Origin: Blasia pusilla
Lineage: Eukaryota > Marchantiophyta > Marchantiopsida > Blasiales
Length of the DNA stretch: 64,000 bases
Direction: 5' to 3'
Assembly (NCBI GenBank): GCA_050084515.1
Contig: CM114275.1
Coordinates: forward strand, 9,238,001 to 9,302,000
In this document: in pieces, positions 25,335 to 35,096 of the stretch
Layout of the letters: each line of letters begins with the position of its first letter
Numbering within the stretch: the first letter of the stretch is position 1
The notes under the pieces: model-generated
What the model was told of the DNA's origin: nothing
The model's database searches: none
What the model saw: only the letters and a program-made list of their open reading frames with translations
Position numbers and translations under genes: made by a program

Positions 25335-28144
25335 AGTCCGACGTTGACACCTCACAAGACATTGACACTTGTCTTGTAAGGGTTAGTCTAATGTCGACAG
25401 AAAAGGAATTAAATTAGGAAGAGGAAAGGAGATATTAAACTAGATTTATTTTTAAAGATGAAGGTCGTGCGTGCATAATTTTTTGAGAAAAAATTTCTTT
25501 TCCATCATTCGCTTATTTTAATGTAATACTTCTTCTTTCCTGAGCTCTCCTGGCGCTCACTTTTCCCGTTCCGCGCCTGCAGTGAGGGGACGGGCCAGAG
25601 CCGTCCGCCTGTCCACTACTCTTTTTCCGCGCCTGCCCTGCCAAGTTTGTATAGAGGAGGAGTCAGGGAAGTTCGCCTCTCCTGGACACTTTTCCCGCGC
25701 GTGCCCCACAGAGAGTGCATAGAGCGGTCGGGGCAGTCGGCAGTCCGCCCTAGAAAGTTTGCGTACGATCGAGGATGCCTCATGGGAGGGCAGTACTGCT
25801 CTCCCCTTGCCCGGTTTCCCCGGGGTGCGTAGAGTCTGTTACTGCTCCTTCCCGGGAAGCTTCTTCTGCCGGGAGGACGTCTCCCGGCAGGTCCAGCGTC
25901 GCGTATTGACCTTTTTGGCGGTTGTCGCGTGTCGGCGACGGACGGACGGAATTTCGGAGGATGGAATGTGCCTCCTCCGCGTCAGCGCGGCCCCGCGACG
26001 GCGCAGCCACAGTGGGAGGTGCAGGTACGTCGTAGTCGCGGCTCCGAAATCCAGGCCGGGCAGCCCCGAATCCCCGATGTGCGTCGATGAAAGCAAACCC
26101 ACCCCCCCCCCCCCCAACAACGACTCAAACCAACCCTCCGGCTCCGGGCTTGAGGACTGTGAGATTAGGGCGATCCTACGACTTGAAGCGCTCCTGCGAG
26201 GAGGAGTGGGGCCCGCGCAGAACGAAAAGTGGAGGAGAAAGATATAGTTTTCCACTTTTCTTGTTCACTTCCTTGGACTTGGGGGACTTCGTTTACTTTT
26301 CTGTGGCCATTTCGTTTGATGACACGAGCACCTTTCTGGTCACTTGATAATTAGGAAAATAATTCGTGGCCCTTGGAGGGTATGGGGACCTACCGAGATT
26401 TCGAATTTCCTTGCATTCCATGGATTGAGATAAAGAGATTTGCCTCCAAGATAAGACTCCATGTGTTATGCAATTTTTGAGATGATAATACCCTTATTTG
26501 TCCTCTTTTGAGGTTTGTTATTTTAATAAAGTGGATATCATCTTTTCTCCCAGGCTTAGTGGACTAACATTTGGTCTTTGTTCTTTTAGCAAATTTGCAT
26601 GCTTCCATTGAAGGGGTTTGACTTTTTTGTTTTTTATTTCCCTCAAGTTGTTAGAAAGCACTTTGGGTCAAGATATATTGGAATAAAAAAACGGTTCACA
26701 ATCTCAATGGCATGTATGGTGTACCATCTTCATAGGGACCCCTCTAAGGAAAACTTTGTGCAGTTAAAGTTAATCGTTGAACAATGGTTTTCAATTAGAG
26801 ATATGGATGTGACTACATTACTATAATCTTTTTCCTCTTCAATAATATTACCTCTCTCCATTGCTTTGGATGGACCAATTGGCAACTCAAGGCCACATCA
26901 CCACAAAACGTGAACGTTATATTCTCGTTCATTTTAGTTCTCTTGCATGTACTTTGAACATGACTTATAACATTCATAGCCTCGATGAAGCTCAAGGAAA
27001 TATCCAAGATTCTCTAGATTTAGCGAACCACAATTGAGAATAATGTCTACAACAACATCTTTAAACGGTTCCTTATCATCCACTTGGAAAGATTAATGCA
27101 CTTTCCGATCACCTTATTGACTTTCTATAGTGATGTTACTTCCATGGCCTCTAGAGACATAAAGTATTGTCAACTCTTGAATAAAGACGATTGGTTTAGG
27201 GAACTATGTCTCAAGGAGAATTTTTAATTCTTTTGCTTGTATGACATATTACAACTCTCTTTAGAGGAGTTACTTTAGATGGAGACTCAAGAATGGAATC
27301 TCAAGAGAACTCAAGCTTCTTCGTTAAATGAAAAAAAACTCCACTACAACTCTCAAATGCTTTTTGGTCTATATGGTCACATCCGTTATAGAGGAGCGGA
27401 GAGTATCCACACGGCCTATAAAAGGAGGTCGAAAATTAGTGTCAATAGGTTGTCACGATTGTTAGGATAGATCAGTGGGATCTAGCAGAGCGTCTGCACG
27501 AGTAGTGGAGGATAGGCCCAAGAGGTCGAGGATGACCTGTTGAGGCCTCGGGAAACCTGAGAGAACACGTTTCCCCTTCGTTTTGGCTCATTTGGAGCCA
27601 TATAGATAAACTTACTATTTCGAGTTAGTTTCCATGTTGGGGATACTTGACTTTCCACTTTTGGAAGTGGCCCTTGACCCGCTATAGTAGGTCAAGAGCC
27701 CAGGAGGTGACCTGCGAGCATAGGTTACCGTTGAGAGGGCTTGGGAGAGGGAAGGGGGTATACCTCCAAGAGAGAGAGTTTGAGAGCTCATTCTCTCTTT
27801 GTTGAACCTCTTGGCATAAGAAGGCGGAGCTATGGTCCCTTGCCTTGTGAATGTAACCCAAGCCTCTCATTAGGAGAGTGGGTTTGGTTTGACATGAGAA
27901 AGAGTGCACACCTTTGAGAGCTATGGTGTGAGATGGTGTAGAGAGAGATTGGATCTCACTTTACAAAGAGAGAATGAGAGAATGAGAGAGTGAGAGAGCT
28001 TCATGGGGGAGCTCGCTGGTCACTCGCTGCTTTTGCAGGTTGGGGACCGTGTTCCCCGTTCATCGGCTCATGGGAGTGCTCACCGGAGCAAGGGCTGCTT
28101 TGATTGTTCTTTGCATTTGCCTATTTTTTGTGAGGAAGAGTGGC

Positions 28145-28295
28145 GCGCGGAAGCGCTGCCCAATTTCTGATAGGGATTGATTGTGGGGGTGGGTTGCCCC
28201 ATTCCAGCGCTCTCAGGAGCACTATGTAGCTTGCTGATTTGTATTTTTACAGGTTTTACATTTTCGTTGGGAGAAATCAGCGCGGAAGCGCTGCC
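28145..28295 (+). repeat. Two copies of a short GNRA-type hairpin in the retroelement leader
   Basis: GCGCGGAAGCGCTGCC occurs at 28145-28160 and again at 28280-28295. Each folds as a GC-rich stem closed by GGAA. At 28279-28294 the stem is CAGCGC/GCGCTG. They lie upstream of the protease of the gypsy-like element, where retroelements often keep dimerisation or packaging structures. That role is inference only. Confidence 0.45.
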
Positions 28296-28601
28296 AAATT
28301 TTGTGTAGGAGAAAGAGACATTGGGCTTTACGACAGTCCCCGTAAGTTTTTACTGGAATTTTTTATTCTAAATAATTTTTGACATTGTTGTAGATCATGA
28401 AGCTATACATGTTTTGCAACAAACAGTGCGCAATTTGGAGTTGCGAGCAAAAATTTATGGTCAATCTTGCAAAATTGTCTTTGCTAGGCAATTTTTAGGG
28501 TTAAATTGTTCAAACCCTAAACCAGCCGCCACGCCGGCAGCGGCCGTGGCCATCATAGTCACCATCAACAGTCCGCCGTTGACGGTCAACCGTCACCGTC
28601 A

Positions 28602-29432
28602 ATGGAATTGGCCTTTCCTAGTGTTGTGTTGTTGGATAACCGAGGAGAGGTCTTCCAGTTTTTGAGTCCCGGAGATAGAGCTTTTAGTCCACAGCGCGTC
28701 TTGTTGGATTCAGGAGCGCAACCCCTAATGTTGGGGAAAGCGTCATTCAGAGGATTGGGCTTGATGAGAGCCGATGTGGAGCGTTGTCCATTCCGGATAC
28801 AGACATCCTTGGGTGGAATGAGTACCACACAGTATATCACCTTATAGGAGGTCGAGGTGAGGATTCGCCCGGGACATCCTACAGATGAGTGCGTGGTGCA
28901 AGCCAAGGCGATAGTGATTGATGCAGAGTCCTATAACGTCTTGGTTGGTGGAAGAGTGTTATACCCGATGGGATTTTCCCTGGATTATTGGGATGAGTCA
29001 GAGTCCTATAGACCAGGATGGCAGTCAGGAGATAGGCGCCTTAGCTCATTACCCATTCGATTCACAGGTGCAGTGATCGAGCGACGGCCAGGAGAGGTGG
29101 CGACCTTAGCAGCATTTAACAGTGCCATCACTTGGCCAAGTGATTTGATTGAGGGACATGTCCATGCAAAGGATACTCCCGTTCTTGACATTTCTATGGA
29201 GAGCAGTGTTATGGTAGCCGCATCATTCACTGGAGGAGAGATGCCGTCGTGGGGCTCGACTAAGGAGCTTCGACAATTGGCAGATGAGCACGTGCAGACC
29301 ACATCGAGTGAGGCGTTTGCACATGAGCATGACAGGTCTGAGGAACCCGAGGCAGCAGGGAGTGCTACGATGACACCCTTGGATACCAACCCATTGTGTG
29401 GTGTATCCCGGAGGAGGGTATTCGAGTGTTAG
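28602..29432 (+). pseudogene. Retroelement aspartic protease (retropepsin) region
   Basis: The frame starting at the ATG at 28602 contains the retropepsin active site DSGA (28707-28718) in the context LLDSGAQPLMLGKA. A TAG at 28845-28847 interrupts the frame. The same frame then runs on as VEVRIRPGHPTDECVVQA and SYNVLVGGRVLYPMGFSLD, which resembles the C-terminal half of gypsy proteases, and ends at the TAG at 29430-29432. About 275 codons in all, the last roughly 150 forming a linker of low similarity to anything I know. The following methyltransferase is in a different frame (-1 relative to this one) and overlaps its end. Confidence 0.75.
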
Positions 29433-30400
29433 ATCTCTTTCGAGGGATTAGCACCGGGTTAGCTGCTGTTTTGCAGGCAGGAGTGTGAGTGCAGCAGTAC
29501 CTGTATGTGGAGAGTGATGATGTTGCGAGGCGCGTCTCACTACAACATGTGGCACAGTTACGCCTACGTTTTCTCGACTTATTGTCTACGTCCGCAGTAC
29601 ACGGGTACCAGAGTTCCCTACGGAGGGATATTTCGTTGCTGGGGACGTAGGACTTAGAGCGGGTAGGGACCATTGATTTGGTCATTTCCGGTTGGCCATG
29701 TCAGGCCCAATTGAGTGTTGGACGAGACAGCGGGTTGGCTGACACTCGGTCTAGGTTTTTTTGGGAGATGTTGAGGGTCTTACGGCAGTTGCAAGAGCAC
29801 CAGTCTCGTTCTCCAGCCTACATTTTGGAGAATGTGCCGATCTTAGGAGACTCTAGGTCACGGGTGGTGACGAGTGCTCATCACGTGCTTGCTTGGATCG
29901 GCCCAGCAGTGTTCTTGGATGCGGCAAGTGTAGGTTCTAGAGCCCATCGCCCGCGTCTATGGTGGACCAACTTGGTGTCCCATGCGGTGTTACGGAGGGC
30001 GTATGTGAGAGTGGAGCGCCCCTCCCATTTTTTAGTGGATTCCATTCTGGATCCAGGTCGTCGATCACAGGCAGTGAGGCACGATGATCGCCCACCGTTG
30101 ACTGTGGTCAAGAGGGTAGGCAAGCCGCGGGCAGCCTTGCCCACGCTTGTGAGTTTTTCCGCTTCCTATGCATACAAGGAGGCCGGTTGTGGCTTGGTTT
30201 GGGATGACCAGGTTCATCGGTTGGTGGAGCCCAACGCCAACGAGAGAGACCGAGCGGTGGGATTTCCCACAAGAGTGATGGCAGTACCGTCAATGTCAGA
30301 GGCATCACGACGCCATGTCTTGGGTTAGGCGATGGACCTCAACTGCTTGACATGGATCCTCAGCTTAGGAGTGGCTGAGCAGCGCCGTATGAGATCGCGA
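29408..30400 (+). pseudogene. C5-cytosine DNA methyltransferase domain embedded in the retroelement
   Basis: This frame shows the ordered motifs of DNA (cytosine-5) methyltransferases. Motif I is VLDLFRGISTGLAAVLQAG (from 29426, SAM binding). Motif II is YVESDDVARRV. Motif IV is DLVISGWPCQ, with the catalytic Cys at 29699-29701. Motif VI is ILENVP, with Glu-Asn-Val at 29828-29836. Motif VIII is SRAHRPRLWWTNL. Motifs IX/X are NERDRAVGFPTRV and, across a TAG at 30326, HVLG/AMDLNCLTW. The target-recognition segment between VIII and IX is only about 100 residues. Stops at 29486 (TGA), 29648 (TAG) and 30326 (TAG) make it inactive as it stands. The AHRPRLWW and ERDRAVGFP forms resemble DNMT3/DRM-like and retroelement methyltransferases more than MET1 or CMT3. 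That subfamily placement is inference. Confidence 0.85.
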
Positions 30401-30626
30401 CAGATCACAACGGTTGCGTTGGTGAGCCCCATGCCTACTCAGATGGTGGAGGCAGTGGTAGGGGGCAAGACCCGAGGAGATCTACACACCAGGGGAGATC
30501 GGGAGAGACACCCTTGGACTTCTTGGGATATTTTGCAAGTACGCCAAGAGATAATAGCCACAGCGTTCCATCCCGTGCCTCTATGGGCGCCAAACGGCGT
30601 TTGAAATTGGCATTTGAGCGTGGCGG

Positions 30627-31280
30627 ATGTGTGGGGATTACCGACCTATCAATCGGCAAACGAAGTCGGATAGGTATGCCATGCCGACCCCTGAGGAGAT
30701 CTTTGATGCGATTGGTCACGCAAAGGTCTTCAGTTCATTGGATTTGCGACCCGGATACCATCAGCTGCCTATCAGATTGGAGGAGAGGCAGAAGACGGAA
30801 TTTTGGGGCATCGATCCTCACGGGAAGGATTGTTTGTACCAGTGACGGTTCTTACCATTTGGGTTAAAGAACGCCCCGGCTGAGTTTCAGAGGGTCATGG
30901 ATAGGATCTTGGCTAGTCTGGATTTTGCTAGGTGTTATATTGATGACATCGTAGTCTTTAGCGCCACAATTGAGGAGCATGAGCGACATCTAGAGGAGTT
31001 GTTTCGACGATTGCAATTATATGGGCTGAAGCTACATCCAGGCAAGTGCAAGTTCTTCTACGACCAGATTGAGTACTTGGGTCATACAATATACCCAGGG
31101 GGCCTTGGTGTTCAGCAGACAAAGGTAGAGGCTATCTCACACATTCCACGCCCTATAGATGTGAGTCGTGTTTGCGCATTCATGGGATTGGCAAACTTGT
31201 ATTCGCGGTACGTCAAGGGATTCAGTTTGATTGCAAAGCCGCTAATCTTGTTGTCCCAGGTGGATCACAAGTGGCACTAG
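30627..31280 (+). pseudogene. Ty3/gypsy reverse transcriptase domain
   Basis: Classic gypsy RT blocks appear in order: RMCGDYRPINRQTKSDRY, HAKVFSSLDLRPGYHQLPI (first catalytic Asp), KTEFWGIDPHG, FLPFGLKNAPAEFQRVMD, CYIDDIVVFS (YIDD at 30936-30947), KLHPGKCKFF, EYLGHTI, then FMGLANLYSRYVKGFS in the connection. One TGA at 30840-30842 replaces a codon that is Trp in the family, and a TAG ends the stretch at 31278-31280. The usual segment of about 40 residues before RMCGDYR is missing or scrambled, which marks an internal deletion and frame change after the methyltransferase. Confidence 0.9.
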
Positions 31281-31309
31281 GGGGATGAAGGAGCGAGCAT
31301 TTTAGTTGC

Positions 31310-31970
31310 TCAAGGACAAGTTGACGTCCGCGCCCATCTTGAGGAGACTAATCAATGGGGCGTCCTTTCCAATTGCACACAGATTGGGGCATGTTGGGGC
31401 ATGGAGCGGTGCTCACCCAACATGATGATGAGGGTAGAGAGTTCATGGTGTCTTACGCTAGCCGCTCGAACAACGTTGTAGAGGCAAAGTACAACTCGTA
31501 TGAGGGTGAGTGCTTGGCTGTAGTGTGGGCTGTCACGCATTTCAGGTGTTACTTATTCGGCAACCCCTTTACCCTCCTTGGAGAGTCCTTGGATCCCAAG
31601 GCCAGTGAGGAGACGACAGGTGGCCGAGATATTCATGATGATGGAGTAGTGTAGGAGTATCTTCGTACTGGCAACGTTCCAAGTAGCGTGGATGCTAGAG
31701 AGCGGGATCGGATCCTACAGCGGGCCAGACGGTTCCGTTGGGAGGGGGTACATGTTTTGAGGGTTTGGGAGAATGGTAGAGTACGCGTAGTGCCGCAACC
31801 TTCGCAAAGAGCACGACTAGTGCAGCATGCCCACGAGGATTTTGGTCACTTTGGGGTGAAGCGGACGTAGAGCTTGCTCCAGATTCAGTATTGGTGGCGA
31901 GGCATGCATATTGACGTTCAGCAGTTTGTTGCCATGTGCATGGTGTGTGATCGGGTCCGAACATCGTTCA
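31310..31970 (+). pseudogene. Retroelement RNase H and truncated integrase
   Basis: RNase H lies in the frame from 31355: FQLHTDWGMLGHGAVLTQ, EFMVSYASRSNNVVEAKYN and SYEGECLAVVWAVTHFR, the normal gypsy RNase H blocks. After a TAG at 31652 the same frame resumes at 31688 with ERDRILQRARRF. It then gives the integrase zinc-binding head: HAHEDFGHFGVKRT, a TAG at 31868-31870, YWWRGMHIDVQQFV and CMVCDRV (HHCC). The match to integrase stops abruptly near 31970, so the DDE catalytic core and any 3' LTR are missing. The sequence then turns strongly AT-rich. This looks like a 3' truncation or an insertion by unrelated DNA. Confidence 0.8.
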
Positions 31971-31975
31971 ATGCT

Positions 31976-34900
31976 CCGAGTACTCATTGCATTATGAGTA
32001 ACCAAACCTTTTATTATGACAGTGGATTTGGTTTAATGCTAGAAGGAACATTGTGGATTGTAATTGTGAGATCTTGTTTCCAAATTTACAAGAGGCCTTT
32101 TTGTGCATGATTATCTATATCTCTAGATTGTATGATTAAGTGTGATGTCCCCTTTTTTTTAGTGTATGAATGGTGAAAAAAATTCATGCTATGTAGTAAT
32201 ATATATTTCATAACAATATACATGTATTAGCATTTGATTCTAGACCAATAATTTTTAAAAGTGAGTTCATGAGATATCATCAATCTTTATTGTCTTACCC
32301 CACTAAGGTCTTGCTAGAGGGATGAAAACTTGGAAATTAAGTTTTTTCAAGTAACACTTCCATACTGTCTTAGTAATAGATAGCCAATTAGTAGTGCATC
32401 TTGGACTTGATGTCTTATCACGTAGATAAATTAGGAGTCTAATTTTCAAATTGACCTTTAGCCAAGATCAACCCGTGACAAAACTTACTTGTCCCTAGTC
32501 AAAAGGCCCATATATTCGATAACTTCATCTATATCTCAAATTGATGATGGATCCAACATCACTTTTAGCATCCTTCCATTAGATACCCAATTCCCAACTA
32601 GAAAATAATTGTCCATCCCTTGATACAACCTCACAGACTAGTTTCCACATTGGCACCACCTATGAAGGCCATCTACATCCCAAAAAAACCACAATCAAAG
32701 GTCAAAAGTATTGGTAACCCACACAGACTCACCACTTTGGTGACCCCAAATTTTTCTTTGACTTAAATGTTAAGGCCAAACATGGAAATTCACATGCTCC
32801 TACATAAACCTTGAAATCTATAATCTTCATGGCAACCATTAGCAAATATTTTCTCATTGCTTATGCCAAAAATGAAAATTGGGGAAATAAAAAGGAAATT
32901 AGAGGACAATTCTCTATGGCACTAAAATTGGCGGCATAATCAAAGATCTAAAGTTTGGAAAGATAATAAGTATAAAATATTCTTGAATCGTGATCCAATT
33001 CGCATGTTGATTTTGTTATCATTCCTCAAATGTAGCAATGGACTATTGCCTAATAAATTAATAATGATGATGTAGACTCGGATTGAGTTTTGCAACAGTT
33101 ATGAAATTTCTTGAGAAAGTTCATGTTGGGACATTTGTGTGAGAGATGATTTTTTAAGAACAAATGTAGCATAATGGCTCTTTGGTATTTGGTGTTAGTA
33201 TGATGTTGGTTAGATATAGAAGGAAACAGGGAAGAGTACTACAATTGAGTATTTCCTCAAAACTTGAAGAAAGATTGTATAATCCAAAATTATGTGCGAT
33301 TGCAATTTGAAGATCATCAAAAGAAGGTTTATCTTTATTTATCAACATGTGAAGTAGATACCTACACTGAAGTGGAAGTATACTAATACTAATGGTGAAA
33401 AGATATAGATCTTCAACATGAAATTCAATGGATGCACCATTGTTTGCAAGTCTTCAATTTTGAAAGAAAATTTTGAGGTGATATGCATAACTCCACGTGG
33501 AGTTTATCCAATGATGTCTATATATGCTACCCTGAAAATGAACATGTTGGACATAAACGTTCCCACACATCTTTATGGCCTCTACAAGCTCTCGTCGTTT
33601 TTCTTCTTGGCCGTCTAGACTATTCCAGTGTTCTATGCACATATATGTTAATTACTCATTTTTCTTCTTGGCCATCTAGACTATCTGAGTGTTCTATGCA
33701 CATGTATGTTAGTTACTCGTTTTTCTTCTTGGCCATCTAGACTATCCTAGTGTTCTATGCACATATATGTTAATTACTCTCTTCTCCACCCATCTCAAAG
33801 GCCGCACCCTGGTGGTTGGTTGGTTGTATTTAGATGATCTTGGCCTGCTTTTCTAATTTAGGTTTCAATGTGTCGTACGTTGACGGCCATTTACTTTGAG
33901 GCGTAAATGGTTCATCAGCAGCTTTTGAAATAGAATGGGGTGAAGAAGTTGAAGCAGACGTACAAATTGATGGTTTAGTCACACAACCCCGTATATAAGC
34001 AAGAAGATTATGAACGCAATTTTTCCTATCTTTCCAACCAGATCCATTCACTCCCATGACATCATGCAAGATGAGAGACGAATGAATCGACAGCAAACCT
34101 TCTTTTGAACTTTAGGGAGAACTCTGTAAGTTATTCTCATGTAATCACCAGATTGTATACTAGTCTCCATGGAAACCCTCTGTACCCATCTATCTTTTGG
34201 TGCCAAACTCCACATGATTGCTTCAAGCCATTTAGAGCTTTCTGGAGGTGGCGTACCTGGGGGCTTTGGTTAGCGACCTCAAATCCTGGAGGTAGATGAA
34301 TGTAACATTAGAGAAATTTTAAACTTGACTACATGTCAGTGAACGGAACTAATGCTAAGAAACTTTGTAGAACTTGGTGCGAGTGATTGTCATTCAGCGT
34401 TTACCCTTGGTACCCTTGGGAAGACATTATCCAAGCCCAAATTTGCTTCAACCAGTGGTGACCTTGCTTATTTCCATCATCTCTAGCCCAATACATCGCA
34501 CGGGCAGGCAACTCAGTAAAAGCATAACATATTCAGAAAAGTAGCATCTGAAGAACTACAAGAGCGTAGTTCATCAGATCAGCCTACAAGTGCTCTCACC
34601 CAAAACCTCCCTGCGAACAACCATTAATAACCAGAGATGGAAGCAGCTTGGACATCATTCATCTCTCATCTTTCCACACAACGTCCTTGCCCCCGTTACT
34701 AAGGTCATATGCAAGCCTGACTATACAGGATATCATGTCTTAAACATGGAAACCGAGATCGCAGCAATGGCTAAGGTTTGTACTCATAGTTTAAACACCA
34801 ATACCACAACGAAGCCATGTTAGAAAGACTGATTAGGAGATCTTTCAAGGAGAAAAGTGGGAATATCATACTTTGATCTGATGAGTAGGCCACTTCACTG

Positions 34901-35096
34901 TTCTTTCACAGTTCTAGATTGGCACAAACAATGTGCTGCACTGGACTTTGATTTCAAACTCTTCCATCAGTTAGACTTTCCAGATCTTGTAACAGTGAAG
35001 AAACAAACACAGCCCGCACACGCACAGTTCAAATCCTACTTTGTTTATTGACCAGTTCCTTGAAATTAGGTAAACAAAGTTTCAGAAGAGCTCGCC
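31976..35096. other. AT-rich intergenic region
   Basis: No supported gene between the retroelement and the 3' end of the cyclophilin gene. It includes a three-copy tandem repeat (33595-33783). A short minus-strand open frame at 33830-34096 (starting HSSLILHDVMGVNGSGW) was not recognised. The final few hundred bases should hold the cyclophilin 3' UTR. Confidence 0.5.
33595..33783 (+). repeat. 61-bp tandem repeat, three copies
   Basis: The block TTCTTCTTGGCC.TCTAGAC recurs at 33601, 33662 and 33723, exactly 61 bp apart. It is followed each time by GTGTTCTATGCACAT.TATG and TTA.TTACTC. The copies differ at a few positions. It is an ordinary minisatellite in AT-rich DNA. Confidence 0.85.

Larger units (their letters stand above)
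23898..28413. other. Intergenic region: GC-rich block then AT-rich sequence
   Basis: 24.0-26.25 kb is GC-rich with several overlapping open frames on both strands. None looks like a known protein, and the base composition alone explains the lack of stops. It contains a perfect hairpin at 25296-25334 and a run of 14 C at 26102-26115. From 26.3 to 28.4 kb the sequence is AT-rich with no supported gene. TATAAAAGG at 27417-27425 and the GA-rich stretch near 27.95 kb could belong to a promoter or LTR of the downstream retroelement, but no matching 3' LTR was found. Confidence 0.45.
28414..31975 (+). mobile_element. Decayed Ty3/gypsy retrotransposon carrying a C5 DNA methyltransferase domain
   Basis: Domains in order: a short gag-like remnant (28414-28600), retropepsin with DSGA (28602-29431), C5-cytosine methyltransferase (29408 to about 30400), reverse transcriptase (30627-31280), RNase H (about 31355-31590) and the HHCC zinc-binding head of integrase (31688-31970). 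Protease, then RT-RNase H, then integrase is the gypsy order. The methyltransferase sits where gypsy elements normally have nothing. The element is broken by in-frame TAG/TGA codons, at least two frame changes and loss of the integrase DDE core and most of gag. No LTR pair, primer-binding site or polypurine tract could be recognised, so the outer borders are approximate. The coding part is GC-richer than the AT-rich DNA downstream. Confidence 0.85.

Noticed and set aside
24266-26255. Several long overlapping open frames on both strands
   Set aside because: High GC content removes stops. The frames overlap one another and none has recognisable motifs or splice signals.
28602-31870. Stop-codon recoding (readthrough) as explanation for the TAG and TGA codons in the retroelements
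   Set aside because: Stops are of all three kinds, lie at unrelated places and occur with frame changes and deletions. Simple decay explains them.
27280-32200. LTR pair for the gypsy element
   Set aside because: I compared sequence around 27.3-28.3 kb with that after 31.97 kb and found no matching block. A TATA-like box at 27417 alone is not enough.
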